A stretch of 64,000 nucleotides of DNA from contig NW_005434617.1 in assembly GCF_000315625.1 (NCBI RefSeq), forward strand, positions 275,958-339,957, written 5' to 3'. Positions 20,920-30,547 of the stretch are shown one piece after another; the first letter of the stretch is position 1; every line of letters begins with the position of its first letter. The DNA is from Guillardia theta CCMP2712. Its lineage: Eukaryota > Cryptophyceae > Pyrenomonadales > Geminigeraceae. Below the pieces are notes generated by a model. The model ran no database searches, was not told where the DNA came from, and saw only the letters and a list, made by a program, of their open reading frames with translations. Both the position numbers and the translations under genes were made by a program.

Positions 20920-23900
20920 CTACTCTGTGCGAGGACGCTTCTCTCCCCTCTCCTCCTTTCCCTCCTCTTCTCGCTCCCTTCCCTTGCCAGACGAGCCTTC
21001 ATCGCACTGCTTCGTACCTTCCTCGCCAGTCGCTGTACTGCATGCAGCACACGCGTCTCTTCTTCCTTCCTGTCCCTTCGCTCCCCTCGTCTCCTCAGAA
21101 GCTGCTTCAACCATTTTCTCATCCTCCTCTTCCTCCTTCCTTCGCAACTTCTTTTCAGTCTGCCCTCCATCCTCCTGCTCGTGCGCTGCTTGCTCAATTT
21201 CCTCCTGCTCTGTTGCGTCCACTTTGGCTGCCATGTTCGTGTCCAGGCTCGTCCCTGTTGTGCTGGGCTCTTGTCGCTCGTCCATGGCCTCCTTCTCCTC
21301 TACCTCCTTCGTCCTCACCGTCTTCTGCACTTCCTCACCCCGTTCATACTCGGCCGCACCTTCCGGGCGTGTCTCCACCATGGGATCTCTGGAAGTCGTG
21401 CAAGGATCGTGCCGGTCCTCTGGCAGAGAGTGCTGTGCTCCAGAGCTCGATGGCTCCTCCTCTTTCCCTTGTTTCTTCTCTTTCTCTTCAGCCCCGGCGC
21501 GCGGCATCGAAGCTCCCGGATCCCCAGCAGGCACTTGGCCAGATGAAGTGACTGCAGCAACGGGCACGTCATCCTCCATATCATTCTCCTTGGTAATCGT
21601 TAGAGCTTTCGCGTTCTCGTCCTTCGCCTTCTCCTCTTCCTCCTCCGTCTTGGGCTTGTCAAGAACTGCAGTTTTCGCGTCTTCAGTCTTCTCCGTTGCC
21701 TCCTGCTGCTCTCCTGGACCCTCAGCTGTCTTTCCTTCTTGCAAGTCCTTGAGGGTTGGCGACTCCTTCGCGCTCTCCTCCTCTCCCTCCTTCCGCATTC
21801 GCTCAGCCCCTTCCTTGGAGATTTCCGTACCATCCTTAGACTTGCACGCGCCAGTCTCATCGCTGGCGCCTTGAACTCTCCCGTCCTCCTCCATCGGATT
21901 CGCCCGACTCTCTCCCCTGCAGTCATCCCCCGAAACTGTTCCTTGCTCCGAGGCGCTTGGAGGCGAGATGATCTCATCGATCCTTCCAGTGTGAGCAACG
22001 GGCGGGACAGCAGGAGAGGCTGACGAGCTGCACCAGGCAGTCAAGAAGCAGGCGGCCTCGTTCCATCCACTACCTGACTCCCTCCTGCATCAGCAGCTCC
22101 ACGCGCCCCCCCTCGAGGTCCGACGAGGACGATTCCTGCATGTCTGTCAAACTTCACAGCCTGATCATCAAGGCACATCTTTCTCTTCTCCTCCTCTCCC
22201 ATCCCTCTATCGTTTCAGCTCTCACTATCGTCCTTCATAGACCCGCATCGAAGGACCCCACGCACATCAACTCAAACTTCACACGTCTTACCTTGACAAC
22301 GCTGTCGGTCCCCTTCACCAGCCATGCTGCGTGTTCCCTGCCATTTCCTATGGCTTGTTTGACTCCTCCCTCAACTGAGAACATCTGCCCAGCGGACACA
22401 CTCTCCTCTCCCATCTGCACAGGCTGGGGACCGTCGGAGCTCTCGGCGAGCTCAACGGGAGGGAGGAGGGGAGCTACTCTTAGGGATGCCACAGCAACCT
22501 CGTCCATCCCCTTCACAGCTTCTCTAAGCATCGGTTGACCAAACACCCTCCATCTCACCTGCGATTCATTCTCCAGCTCCATCCCCTGCAGCTCCCCCAG
22601 CTGGCCGTTGACAGGCGTGCCCCTCATCTTCAGCTTCTCGATTAGGACAGCTCGCTTCTCCGGCTTGCCGTCCTCTGCCAGCCAACTTTCATCTCCTTTC
22701 CTCCCAGTCCTCGTCCCTACCTGCCCGGCCGTTTGCGCCGTCAGCACCTTCGCCCTCCGCAATCTTGAAGGTGCAGACGTGCCCTTTCTTGATCTGACCG
22801 CACCTCCCGCACCTGTACGCATTCCTGTCGCCCCAGTTCAGCACAGCAGCTTTGACAATTGACGCATTCTGCCTGTTTGCAGCAGCCCGAGACTCCTCGT
22901 CCGAGCTCGGCGTCCAGGTGTTACGCGCAAGCAGCGGGTCATCCACAAGAAGACCCTCCAGCTGAGACCGAGGGAGTTGACTCGAGGCCTGAGCTGCCAA
23001 CTCTCCGAGGCAACCAGAGCTCCTGACAAAGTTGGTTGGCATCGCTTGGCTGGAAGCTGCAGGTCATGACAGGATGCGTCAGAGGAGGGCGGACCTTGAC
23101 GACGATGCTTGGTAGGCCTGCAATGCTGAGCTGAGCTGATTCCCGTCGGTAAGACCCTGAGACTGCAACGAGCTCGTGTCTGTGGAGTTGCCCGTCGCTG
23201 CCTTGTCTTGGAAACTCTCGTCCTGACCACTCGTTATGCTCGGGGTAGGAACGCAGCTGGCGGCTCACAGAGATCTTGAAAGGCTGAGCTGGATTTGACG
23301 GATTTTGGGAATGTGATTTGGAAGAATGCCATCTAAGGGGAGGTGAGAGAAGCAATACATAGAGATACGATGTCTTACTTCGGCGTGTCCGACGCAGATT
23401 TGGACTTCTCCCCATCGTTGACATGTTTCTGAACAGAGTTGTCTTTCCCTTCACTGGAAACATTGCCTTCCTGTTTCGTGCCAGCATGAGGAATGATGGT
23501 ATGGAGTGGAGTAATCAACACAATCTACCGCTGCAGCCTGATCGGCGTTCGGTTGTTTCCCTGACTTCCTCTTGTTCTTCCTGCGAGAACCAGCTCGTTA
23601 TACACAAACAACACCATCCATGTGAAAGCTTGCTCACCTGTTCGGAGCCCCTTGCGCTTGTTGCTGATGATTGTTGGGATGACCAACAGGTCCAGCTACG
23701 AAACGGAACAATGAGGAGACAGCCGCATGGACATGTTCAAGGTATCACCTCCAGCATTGTTTGGATTGTTTGCAGGAGCTGTGTATGCTCTTGAGGAGAT
23801 ACCAACCGTCAGGCTCACAACAGGACTGAGACTCGAACATACTTGAGGCTCACTCCGAAGAGCTGAGCGCGCTTCATCGGCTCTAGCTGCATGTACGGAG

Positions 23901-24645
23901 GGAAGTCATCCTTCGAGACTATATCAGTAACGCCGTTGCTTTCCTTCTGCTTGTGCTCTCTGAAACACCCATCAGCACGTGTGCAGGTGTGAAAATCCGT
24001 CACCTCAGGAAGCGAAGGTCAGAATGGATCTCCCGATATCGGATCTCTATGTGCTCCTGTGCGAACGTTGTACGGAACCATGGCTTGTACCTGATGAAAG
24101 AACGCAACAGCAGTCAAATATGTGCAAGAGCAGTCTGAAGAAGACGATTCGTTACCCTCTGATGCCAATCAGTCTCTTGCGCAACGACAAGTTTGCATGC
24201 TCGTCTCGTTCGGAGGCCAACGCTTCCTCAACTTCCCTCTCGTCCATGAGTAAACTGGCGCCAACACGAACATCAGCCAACGGTCATGGCAGGAAGATGG
24301 CCTTGCACGAGAGCGGGTCTAGAGTTACAAGTTGCTCACCTTAGCGCCTCGTCAGTCTCTTTGCGCATTTTGCTCGTCGAAACGGGGGAATCTGAGTAGG
24401 AAGCGCGACCTCTCAGCTGTAAATGAATCTGTATACCAGAGGCTGTCAGTCTCAAACCTCGCCAGGGATCAGAGGCGTACCGAGTCCGGCTCCACCCTTT
24501 CCGATACATGACAGAACCAACGATCTCGCGACCCATCCCAGTACATCTTTGAGAACCCTTTCCCCGGCATCGTCGTGCTATCTTCATCGTCGACTCCTCG
24601 CAGCTTGCAAGTGGTATCTTGGGGGTTGGAGTACAGCCACGGCAT
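20920..24645 (-). CDS. Large multi-exon protein with CxxC...HxC zinc motif and Glu-rich tail
   Basis: Firm exons with agreeing phases are 24645-24481 (start), 24416-24340, 24254-24156, 24090-24004 and 23959-23854, then 23022-22721, 22674-22292, 22135-22074 and 22027-20920 (TGA). Between 23850 and 23090 several small exons encode an Asn/Gln/Lys/Ser-rich linker (HPNNHQQQAQG, KNKRKSGKQPNAD) with uncertain joins. The N-terminal part reads KGFSKMYWDGSRDRWFCHVS, then IRGYKPWFRTTFAQEHIEIR. The motif YRCGRCGQIKKGHVC, near 22790, is a zinc-knuckle-like signature that I recall next to DNA-binding or chromatin domains in plants and algae. The following part contains a compact region (MELENESQVRWRVFGQP). 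The last 370 residues are acidic, Glu/Lys-rich and probably disordered. A nuclear or chromatin role is plausible; no named family is claimed. Confidence 0.6.
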
Positions 24646-25799
24646 GTTTGGACGAGAGACTTTTCAAGACTCAGGCTACAATCAGCATCCTATCGCAATC
24701 GCGCATCCCTGGCTCTCGAGTATTTGCACGATCGAGCGAGAACTTGCCACGTGATTTTGGGAGGGGCTGCGATGAGGAAGACACCGCACAGCACGCCAGA
24801 CCACCGAAGCTCAGAGGGATGGAAGCGATCCAACCATTGCCATCGAAACCTGATGCGCCTGTCACAACGAAACAACTTTTCAACCGCAGCGTGGAGTTCG
24901 TTCAAGATTTCCTTCGGGTGCCGTCCACTCTCACGCGCAGGCACCGATATCTTGCTCCTTCCCTCATCCATGTGCACTCAGTGAAGATTCTTTTCGCTTC
25001 TTTGACTGTGCCTAGACTCGCTGCTTCCGATTTCTGTTGTGCTGCTCTTCCCTTGCCTCCGTCATTCCACACTTCCAATCAACTCAGCTGAAGCTCCACT
25101 CTGGTCTCCAAACCCTCAATCCTCTACCGTGATATATTTCCTTCATCTCTCATCAATCAAACAATCCTCTCTCTTCTATCTATCTATCTCTCTCTCTCTC
25201 TCTCTGCGTCATTACATCGTTCTCTCCTCTCCCTTCTCTCCCTCCCTCGTTCCCTCTCCCTCCCTCCCTCGTTGGCTCCATCTCCTCTCCCTTCTCTCCT
25301 CTATGTTCCTTATCAAATCTCTTTTCTCTACGGCATCTTCTCTAACAACACCATTTCTCCCAATCCCTCCTCTCTGCCTCCCCTCCGCTCCCGTCCCCCT
25401 CTCTCCTCTCTCTCCCTCTCCCCGTCTCCCTCCCCCTCTCTCCTCTCTCTTAACCTCTCCTCTTCGCTCTCTTGCCCTCTTTCTCTCCGTTCTCCCTTGC
25501 CCCTCCCCTCCCCGCGCCCGCCTGGCTGCACTGCATCCTCGCAGTCTCCCACTACCCACCCTCTCCCTTAACCACCCTGCCTCCATCCATTTTCACCCCT
25601 ACCCTCCATCACCCAGGACTGATGCAATATAATCTCTATCAAAAAGGAAACGAAACCCTAGTACCCACCCCCATAAAAATTAATTCCCCTGACCCCCTAC
25701 CCCATTTTCTCAATACCATAGGACATCTATAGATCTTACTAGGACCTAAACATGGCTCTCCTTGTCTGGCGGTTGAAAATTACGACGAAGAAATGTAAC
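24646..25799. other. Intergenic, ends in a long CT-rich tract
   Basis: A plus-strand frame (24423-25091) runs over the start of the preceding minus-strand gene and has no independent support. From 25090 to 25620 the plus strand is almost pure pyrimidine (CTCTCT, CCCTC). No gene was found. Confidence 0.5.
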
Positions 25800-26620
25800 C
25801 GACATTCTGGCCGCGCCGCCGCCGGCCGGCGCGCGGCGGGGCCCGGGCGGCAGTGCGGGCCGGGCCTGAAGCTGGCCGCCAAGTCGGGACCGTACGGCGG
25901 CGTTACCACCGGGCTGACTCCGAGCCTCAGTCACTGGCATCGGCCCTCAGTGATGCCGGGACCCGGAGTCCGGCGAGACTTGGCCCGTCCGCGGCAGGGT
26001 AACGCCGGCTGACGGTCGCCGTCACGGTCGTGCCACCGGGGTGACCCGTCACCCGCGCGGCCTCACGAGTCACTCGGCGCCGGAGTCAGCCTGGTGGCCC
26101 CGGCGGGAGTCTAGCAGGCTTAAGCCTTTACATGGCAAAGTGTAGTTTAATCCCGCCGGTGGCAATCGGCCCTGAGCCGCCGGGCCGGCCCGGGCCGGCC
26201 GGGCCGCCCCGCCCCGCGGGCCGGCGGCCCGCCGCGCACCGTCGGCCGCAGCGCCGAGCCTGGAGTCTGCCAGGCTCTGCTACGGACCGTGCGGTGCCAC
26301 CGTCGATGGCCGCGGCACAGTGCCGGGGGCCAGGCCGCAGAGCCTCCGCTACGGTGCCGGCCCCCGGCGGCCCGGAGCCTCCCGGCGCCGCGCCCAGCCG
26401 CGGCCCTCACTGCGGCCGGGCTGATCATCGGATCGCTCCGCCGGGCCGGCGCCGGGAGCGGGCAGGCCGCTGTTCCGAAGTACGGTCACGGGCCGACCGT
26501 ACGGTCAGCCTCACCGAGTCACTGAGTCGGCCCCGGCGGGGACTCAGTTGAACTTCGGAGCCCGGCCCGGTGACTCAGTATCCGGGCCTCACACTGAGTG
26601 TCCTCATCAATCTGAGCGAA
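25800..26620. repeat. GC-rich, CpG-rich island 2
   Basis: About 820 bp, the longest of the islands. Words shared with the others include CCGTACGGTC, GAGTCACT, CCTCAGTCACT, GGAGTCCGG and GGGCCGGCC. It is open in many frames only because stop codons are rare at this composition. Confidence 0.6.
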
Positions 26621-26639
26621 CCTGCGCCTTGTCATCTCA

Positions 26640-27172
26640 GCGGCTACTCGCGCCTAACTTCGTTATGAAATCACTGACCAAGTAGGACGAAGAAGCCGCC
26701 GAGATCGTTCAGAAGCGCCTTGTAGTCCACAGCACTCAAAACTGACGTTCACACATGGTTACTTGCTAGCCTCGTAGGATAGGGCAGGCAAGTCAAACTC
26801 ACCTAATGTGTTGTGATAGCATGACAGGAGAAGTGCTAGAGGTGCTATCGCAAACAACCAGGTCGCCTTTTCAAGCATGCGAGCGATCGTGCTTAGGTAC
26901 AGAAAGAAGACTGCAAAAGAAAGGTCAGATTAGAGGGATGAAGACTGATAAAGTCGGAGGACAACATAGAGGAGTTGGAGGAGGGAGTGGAAGAAAAGGT
27001 ATGGCCCTGGGAGATGCAACACGCGGCTGCAGAGGAAGCACAGGAGGCACAGGAGGAAGAAAAACATCACGAGAAATCCTCAGAGCACTGGACATTTGAT
27101 CACCACAAGACGTTGCGATGACCCCTGGAACAACGTACAGGACAAGACCGGACGAGCAGTAGCATAGCGTTA
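26640..27172. other. Intergenic between island 2 and the 27173-27781 ORF
   Basis: Ordinary-composition DNA with overlapping short ORFs on both strands (for example 26806-27099 plus). None has convincing splice sites or domain content. Confidence 0.4.
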
Positions 27173-27781
27173 TCACCACTGCCGGTCTGTCAGGCTGCAA
27201 GAGTAGAAAGTGGATAAGGGACCTGCTGCAAACAGAAACATTGACAGCCAAAACGTCCTGCTGCTCTCTGCCTGCGAGGTACGGCTGGCGCAAGGGACAT
27301 CCGCGATGGCCTCTGCTGCCTCCTCACTCGTGATGTTTCGCACATCCGTCGCCGTGTGGTTCATCTGCTCTGTCGGCGATGTTGTCCTCGCGCTCTCCCT
27401 GAGGATATCTCTCGGTGCCGTCGCTTCCTCGGGCCGTCGAGTAGCTGCATCGCCAAGCTCTTGCTGTAGAGATCCTCGTGCAGGGCCATGGTTTCCTTGC
27501 TCTTCCTTTTTCGTCCTCACCGTCGACATGGCTCTCGGGGGTTTCTTGCAACTGAAGTGCTCGTCGATGGTCAACTTGGAGGGGCGAAGAGGAGAAGGAA
27601 ACAAGGCGCGTGCTGTCTTCTCATAATCGTCTCTTGCCCTCTCATCCTCTCCTGCATCGACATCCCTTGCTGGCGACGACTTGAGTGTCTTCCTTCGCCT
27701 CCCCTCTTCTGTCGAGACAATCTTCCGTTTGCGAAGATCGTGCACAACAACTGTCTCCGGTGTTGGATCACCCTCCGTCAT
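27173..27781 (-). CDS. Charged, probably nuclear protein with a PIP-box-like motif
   Basis: The 202-codon ORF starts MTEGDPTPETVVVHDLRKRK. Basic clusters (LRKRKIV, GRRRKTLKSS) suggest nuclear import. At about residues 68-77 SKLTIDEHFS resembles a degenerate PCNA-interacting (PIP) box (hydrophobic-x-x-aromatic spacing, Lys in place of Gln). The rest is Thr/Glu/Ala-rich and disordered. The last 25 residues (RTFWLSMFLFAAGPLSTF) are unlike the rest and contain acceptor-like TTTGCAG and CTTGCAG, so the true 3' end is probably spliced differently. The role is unknown. Confidence 0.45.
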   Translation of the reverse strand: MTEGDPTPETVVVHDLRKRKIVSTEEGRRRKTLKSSPARDVDAGEDERARDDYEKTARALFPSPLRPSKLTIDEHFSCKKPPRAMSTVRTKKEEQGNHGPARGSLQQELGDAATRRPEEATAPRDILRESARTTSPTEQMNHTATDVRNITSEEAAEAIADVPCASRTSQAESSRTFWLSMFLFAAGPLSTFYSCSLTDRQW

Positions 27782-28099
27782 CCTGCTAATGGCATCATTC
27801 TAGTGCTCAAACTACGAAAAGGCAATATTCAAGCATCCAAAAATGATGCGAAAATGATGCAAGGTATCGAATCATTTTCATCTTCTCCCTGCCCCCCTGG
27901 CCCTCGAAGCCATCTTTCTTCCTCCCTTCCTTCTGGACCTCATCCTTCCTTCTTACTCTCCCACTGTTATGTGTCTCAATCTTCACTCTTTCTCCTCGCC
28001 CTTTATCTTCTCCTCGCCAAGTTTATCCTCTCGTCTTCAGCCTGATACCTCCTTTTTCCTTTTTCCCGTCTGCTCCCGCCGCTACCCTGCCTTCAGTGC

Positions 28100-28350
28100 A
28101 ACAAACTCCCGGCGTCGCCGGCGTCGGACTGCTGGGCCGCGACTGCACGGTGCCGGGCCCGGGTCGCGGCCCGGACCCGGAACTTCGGAACGGTCCGACG
28201 GCTTGACTCTCAGTGCGGCCGTACGGTCACACGCCGGGCCCGGGGCCCGGGGTCTGACGGTAACCGGGTGAGGGCCCAGGCCGACCGTCACTGTAGCCGG
28301 AGGCTCACTGCCCTCAGAACTCACGGTTTACGGGTAGTACGGTTCAAGGG
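28100..28350. repeat. GC-rich, CpG-rich island 3
   Basis: About 250 bp with the island vocabulary (GTACGGTCAC, GGGCCCGGGG, CCGACCGTCACT). It separates a pyrimidine tract from a short ORF region. Confidence 0.6.
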
Positions 28351-28498
28351 CCGGCAGTGACCAACTTGATGTCAAGGCTCGGAACTTCCTGGCAGCGGCC
28401 AGCAAATTCATCCAGCCTGGAAGTTAAGGAACAGCGGTTTGTGAGAGATAACTCAAGACAAAAGCATAGAGCTTTCTTTCTCAAGCTGATGCTCTTCC

Positions 28499-28757
28499 TT
28501 GCTAAGAATGATTATTCCGGCGACCATGTCAAGCATCATTTACAAAGACGAGGATATTGAAGGAGGTGGAGAGCAAGGGCATCACGCTCACGGTTCAACG
28601 GTTACTCCGAGGCTCTCTGGACCTCGAAAGGGCTATTGTGGAGATAAAGAACCGCGTCAACACAGGGCAGATTTCTACGCCAGGCTCTTCGTCTTCTCGC
28701 CACTTGCGCTCTGCCTCGAAGGGTGGACAGAGGCTAAGGTATGATGAGAGCAGGTGA
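28499..28757 (+). CDS. Possible short coding fragment
   Basis: Two overlapping frames look protein-like: MIIPATMSSIIYKDEDIEG, and, shifted, KEVESKGITLTVQRLLRGS followed by LDLERAIVEIKNRVN, ending ...RLRYDESR. One ORF cannot contain both without a frame change near 28556, so this is either a decayed gene or an exon whose partners were not found. Confidence 0.25.
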
Positions 28758-28759
28758 AA

Positions 28760-29285
28760 ATTCTGTGGATGATGTATTGAGAGGTGACATAGACACAGCG
28801 ATTGAATGTTGGCATGGAGAGAGAATATAAATGGTTGGCATGATCCCTAGCATAATCCTCCGTAATGGAGGGTTGAAAATTGAATTCAGGACATCAAAAA
28901 TTATTTTGGGAAAGCAAAATCAAACCCTCCATGCTCCATACCCGCCATGGGTGCTGAAATAGCACCGGCAGAACAGGGAGAAGGACATCCAACTATGTTG
29001 GGTGTCGGCAGACATGCTAAGATTCATCAATGATGAATAGTTTTCTTTTAATTTTAAGCTGAAAATAAGGGGCAAGTTGAGTCACGAACGAAAATATCAT
29101 ATCAATGAAAGCCTGACGAGGATGATAAGGGAAGTAAGAGTGAGTGTTTGAAAAAAGTGTCATGTGGTCAAATCAATAGAACGTAAGCATAATCACGAAG
29201 GAAATGTCATGTGACCAAAATCACACAACACAATTATGTCAAATAAGTCAAATTGTTGTATTCTGGACTCATCATACCGGACGCC
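28760..29285. other. AT-rich intergenic left flank of the retrotransposon
   Basis: No gene was found. The last five bases (29286-29290, CCTTG, just beyond this stretch) are the left copy of the target-site duplication. Confidence 0.7.
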
Positions 29286-29290
29286 CCTTG

Positions 29291-29679
29291 TGATGCGGGT
29301 ATAGTCCAGCAACTGAGCGATAGTGCACTTAGGAGTAGAACAGATGAACAATGAAGCTAGATTTGTTTATGTACAGCAGTAAGAGAACACACGTCAATGT
29401 TCGTGCAATCCCATTCCGATGACGTGGCCAACGTCTAAGATGGGTTGCTTATATGTCGAGGTCAGGCTTAACCCGTAATACAGCAATGAGTAAACATGTG
29501 TATCGGTTTATACCAGCCTCATGCTTTCATCATACCAATGTGTTGTACGTACGTCTACGTCCAGTACACATCTTCGATTCTAGCATTATACACCTCGCCA
29601 GCGTACGTAGCCTCTTGCGACTACTCGCATGATGCTGCCATGTCCGTTACTGACGTAACGTCATGCGGGTGCAACATCA
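29291..29679 (-). repeat. 3' LTR of the copia element
   Basis: 389 bp, identical by eye to 37070-37458 at a constant offset of 7779. It begins TGATGCGGG and ends GCAACATCA on the plus strand. It contains an ACGTACGTC-type palindromic segment and GACGTAACGTCA, which resembles a CRE/bZIP site. Confidence 0.97.
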
Positions 29680-29690
29680 CTCCCCCTTGC
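29680..29690 (-). promoter_or_regulatory. Polypurine tract
   Basis: Immediately 5' of the 3' LTR in element orientation the minus strand reads AAGGGGGAG. This is the position and composition of the plus-strand primer of LTR retroelements. Confidence 0.75.
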
Positions 29691-29700
29691 TCGAAACTCA

Positions 29701-30017
29701 GTGTCGTCACTGCGTGAGAGCATTGATTTATGCAACACCGGGACCGACCCAACGATTCTGGTGCTGTATGAGGGTCTCCCTTTGTCTCTTCGCGAACTAA
29801 CCAACAAAATGCGAAAATGGCAGAAAGCCAAAATGCAAATGTGGCCCAGGACGGTGAGTTCCCAGTACGTTTCAGCAAATGACATAGGTTCCAAAGTCAT
29901 ACATGCATTCATATGCCTTTCAGTGAGCATAACACGTCGTTTCCACATGCTTTTACGTTTCCTTCGTAGCATTTTGTGGATGCACGTGAGGAATTGCGTG
30001 TAGCATTTTTGAGGTAA
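29701..30017 (+). CDS. Spliceable plus-strand ORF inside the retrotransposon (antisense to it)
   Basis: A frame that can be entered from the acceptor CGAAACTCAG (29691-29700) or read through from about 29665 encodes ESIDLCNTGTDPTILVLYEG, then LPLSLRELTNKMRKWQKAKM, then QMWPRT. It ends at a strong donor (ACG|GTGAGT, 29853/29854). An acceptor (CCTTCGTAG, ending 29969) opens, in the same phase, an exon 29970-30017 reading HFVDAREELRVAFLR and then TAA. The composition is normal for protein and unlike the rest of the element. No ATG was found; it would lie in the LTR or be absent. It is probably a captured host gene fragment or an antisense accessory ORF. Confidence 0.4.
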
Positions 30018-30547
30018 CGAGACGTTGGATTGCCTTTCACACACTGCTGATTGTGTGGGGTAAGCAATTCCAAACCCTGATGTAGCTTTTCGCATCATCA
30101 ACTAGCTTCAATGGAAGTTTAGAGCAGCTATGCAGCATTTTGCTACACGCCGGTTACCCACGTAGTGAGTTAACGAAGAGTACGTTTCCATGTTTCAAAA
30201 GAAATCATGTTACGCGCCATCGCCCTGATTAGCAATCATGTTTCCATGTCACCATATCAGCCCATGCACTATGGGGAAGCTGTGCTATGAAACTCTTACT
30301 CCTTTCTCCCATGTCCATTTGCGTTTGCAAGCAACTATCACTACCCACTGAAGTCGCAATGCCCCAGGGATGCTCAAGTTGTGCCACATGCTTATGGTTT
30401 CGCTTGTACTATGCTACTCCCTGGTACTAGAACAGTCCAGAGGCGCTCAGCACTTCGCGTATGTGTCTTTGTCCTTCGAAGGATCTTAGACAAGTTTGAG
30501 AAAAGTTTATTCATTTTGAAAATTACCAAAGGTAATCATCGTATGAA
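30018..30547. other. Element 3' untranslated region, no further ORF
   Basis: This lies between the pol stop codon (30548-30550) and the plus-strand ORF. A sense-strand frame at 29661-30101 (146 codons) overlaps the plus-strand ORF but shows no recognisable domain. Confidence 0.5.

Noticed and set aside
20821-21874. Plus-strand ORFs of 237-326 codons rich in Leu/Ser/Pro
   Set aside because: Antisense of the Glu-rich terminal exon of the minus-strand gene; CTC/TCC-rich strand lacks stops.
25800-26551. Gly/Arg/Pro-rich ORFs inside GC island 2
   Set aside because: Stops are rare at this composition; frames are open on both strands and lack domains.
29496-29717. 73-codon ORF starting MCIGLYQPHAF across the 3' LTR
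   Set aside because: It is present in both LTRs (also 37275-37475) and ends differently outside; no domain. Treated as LTR sequence, not a gene.
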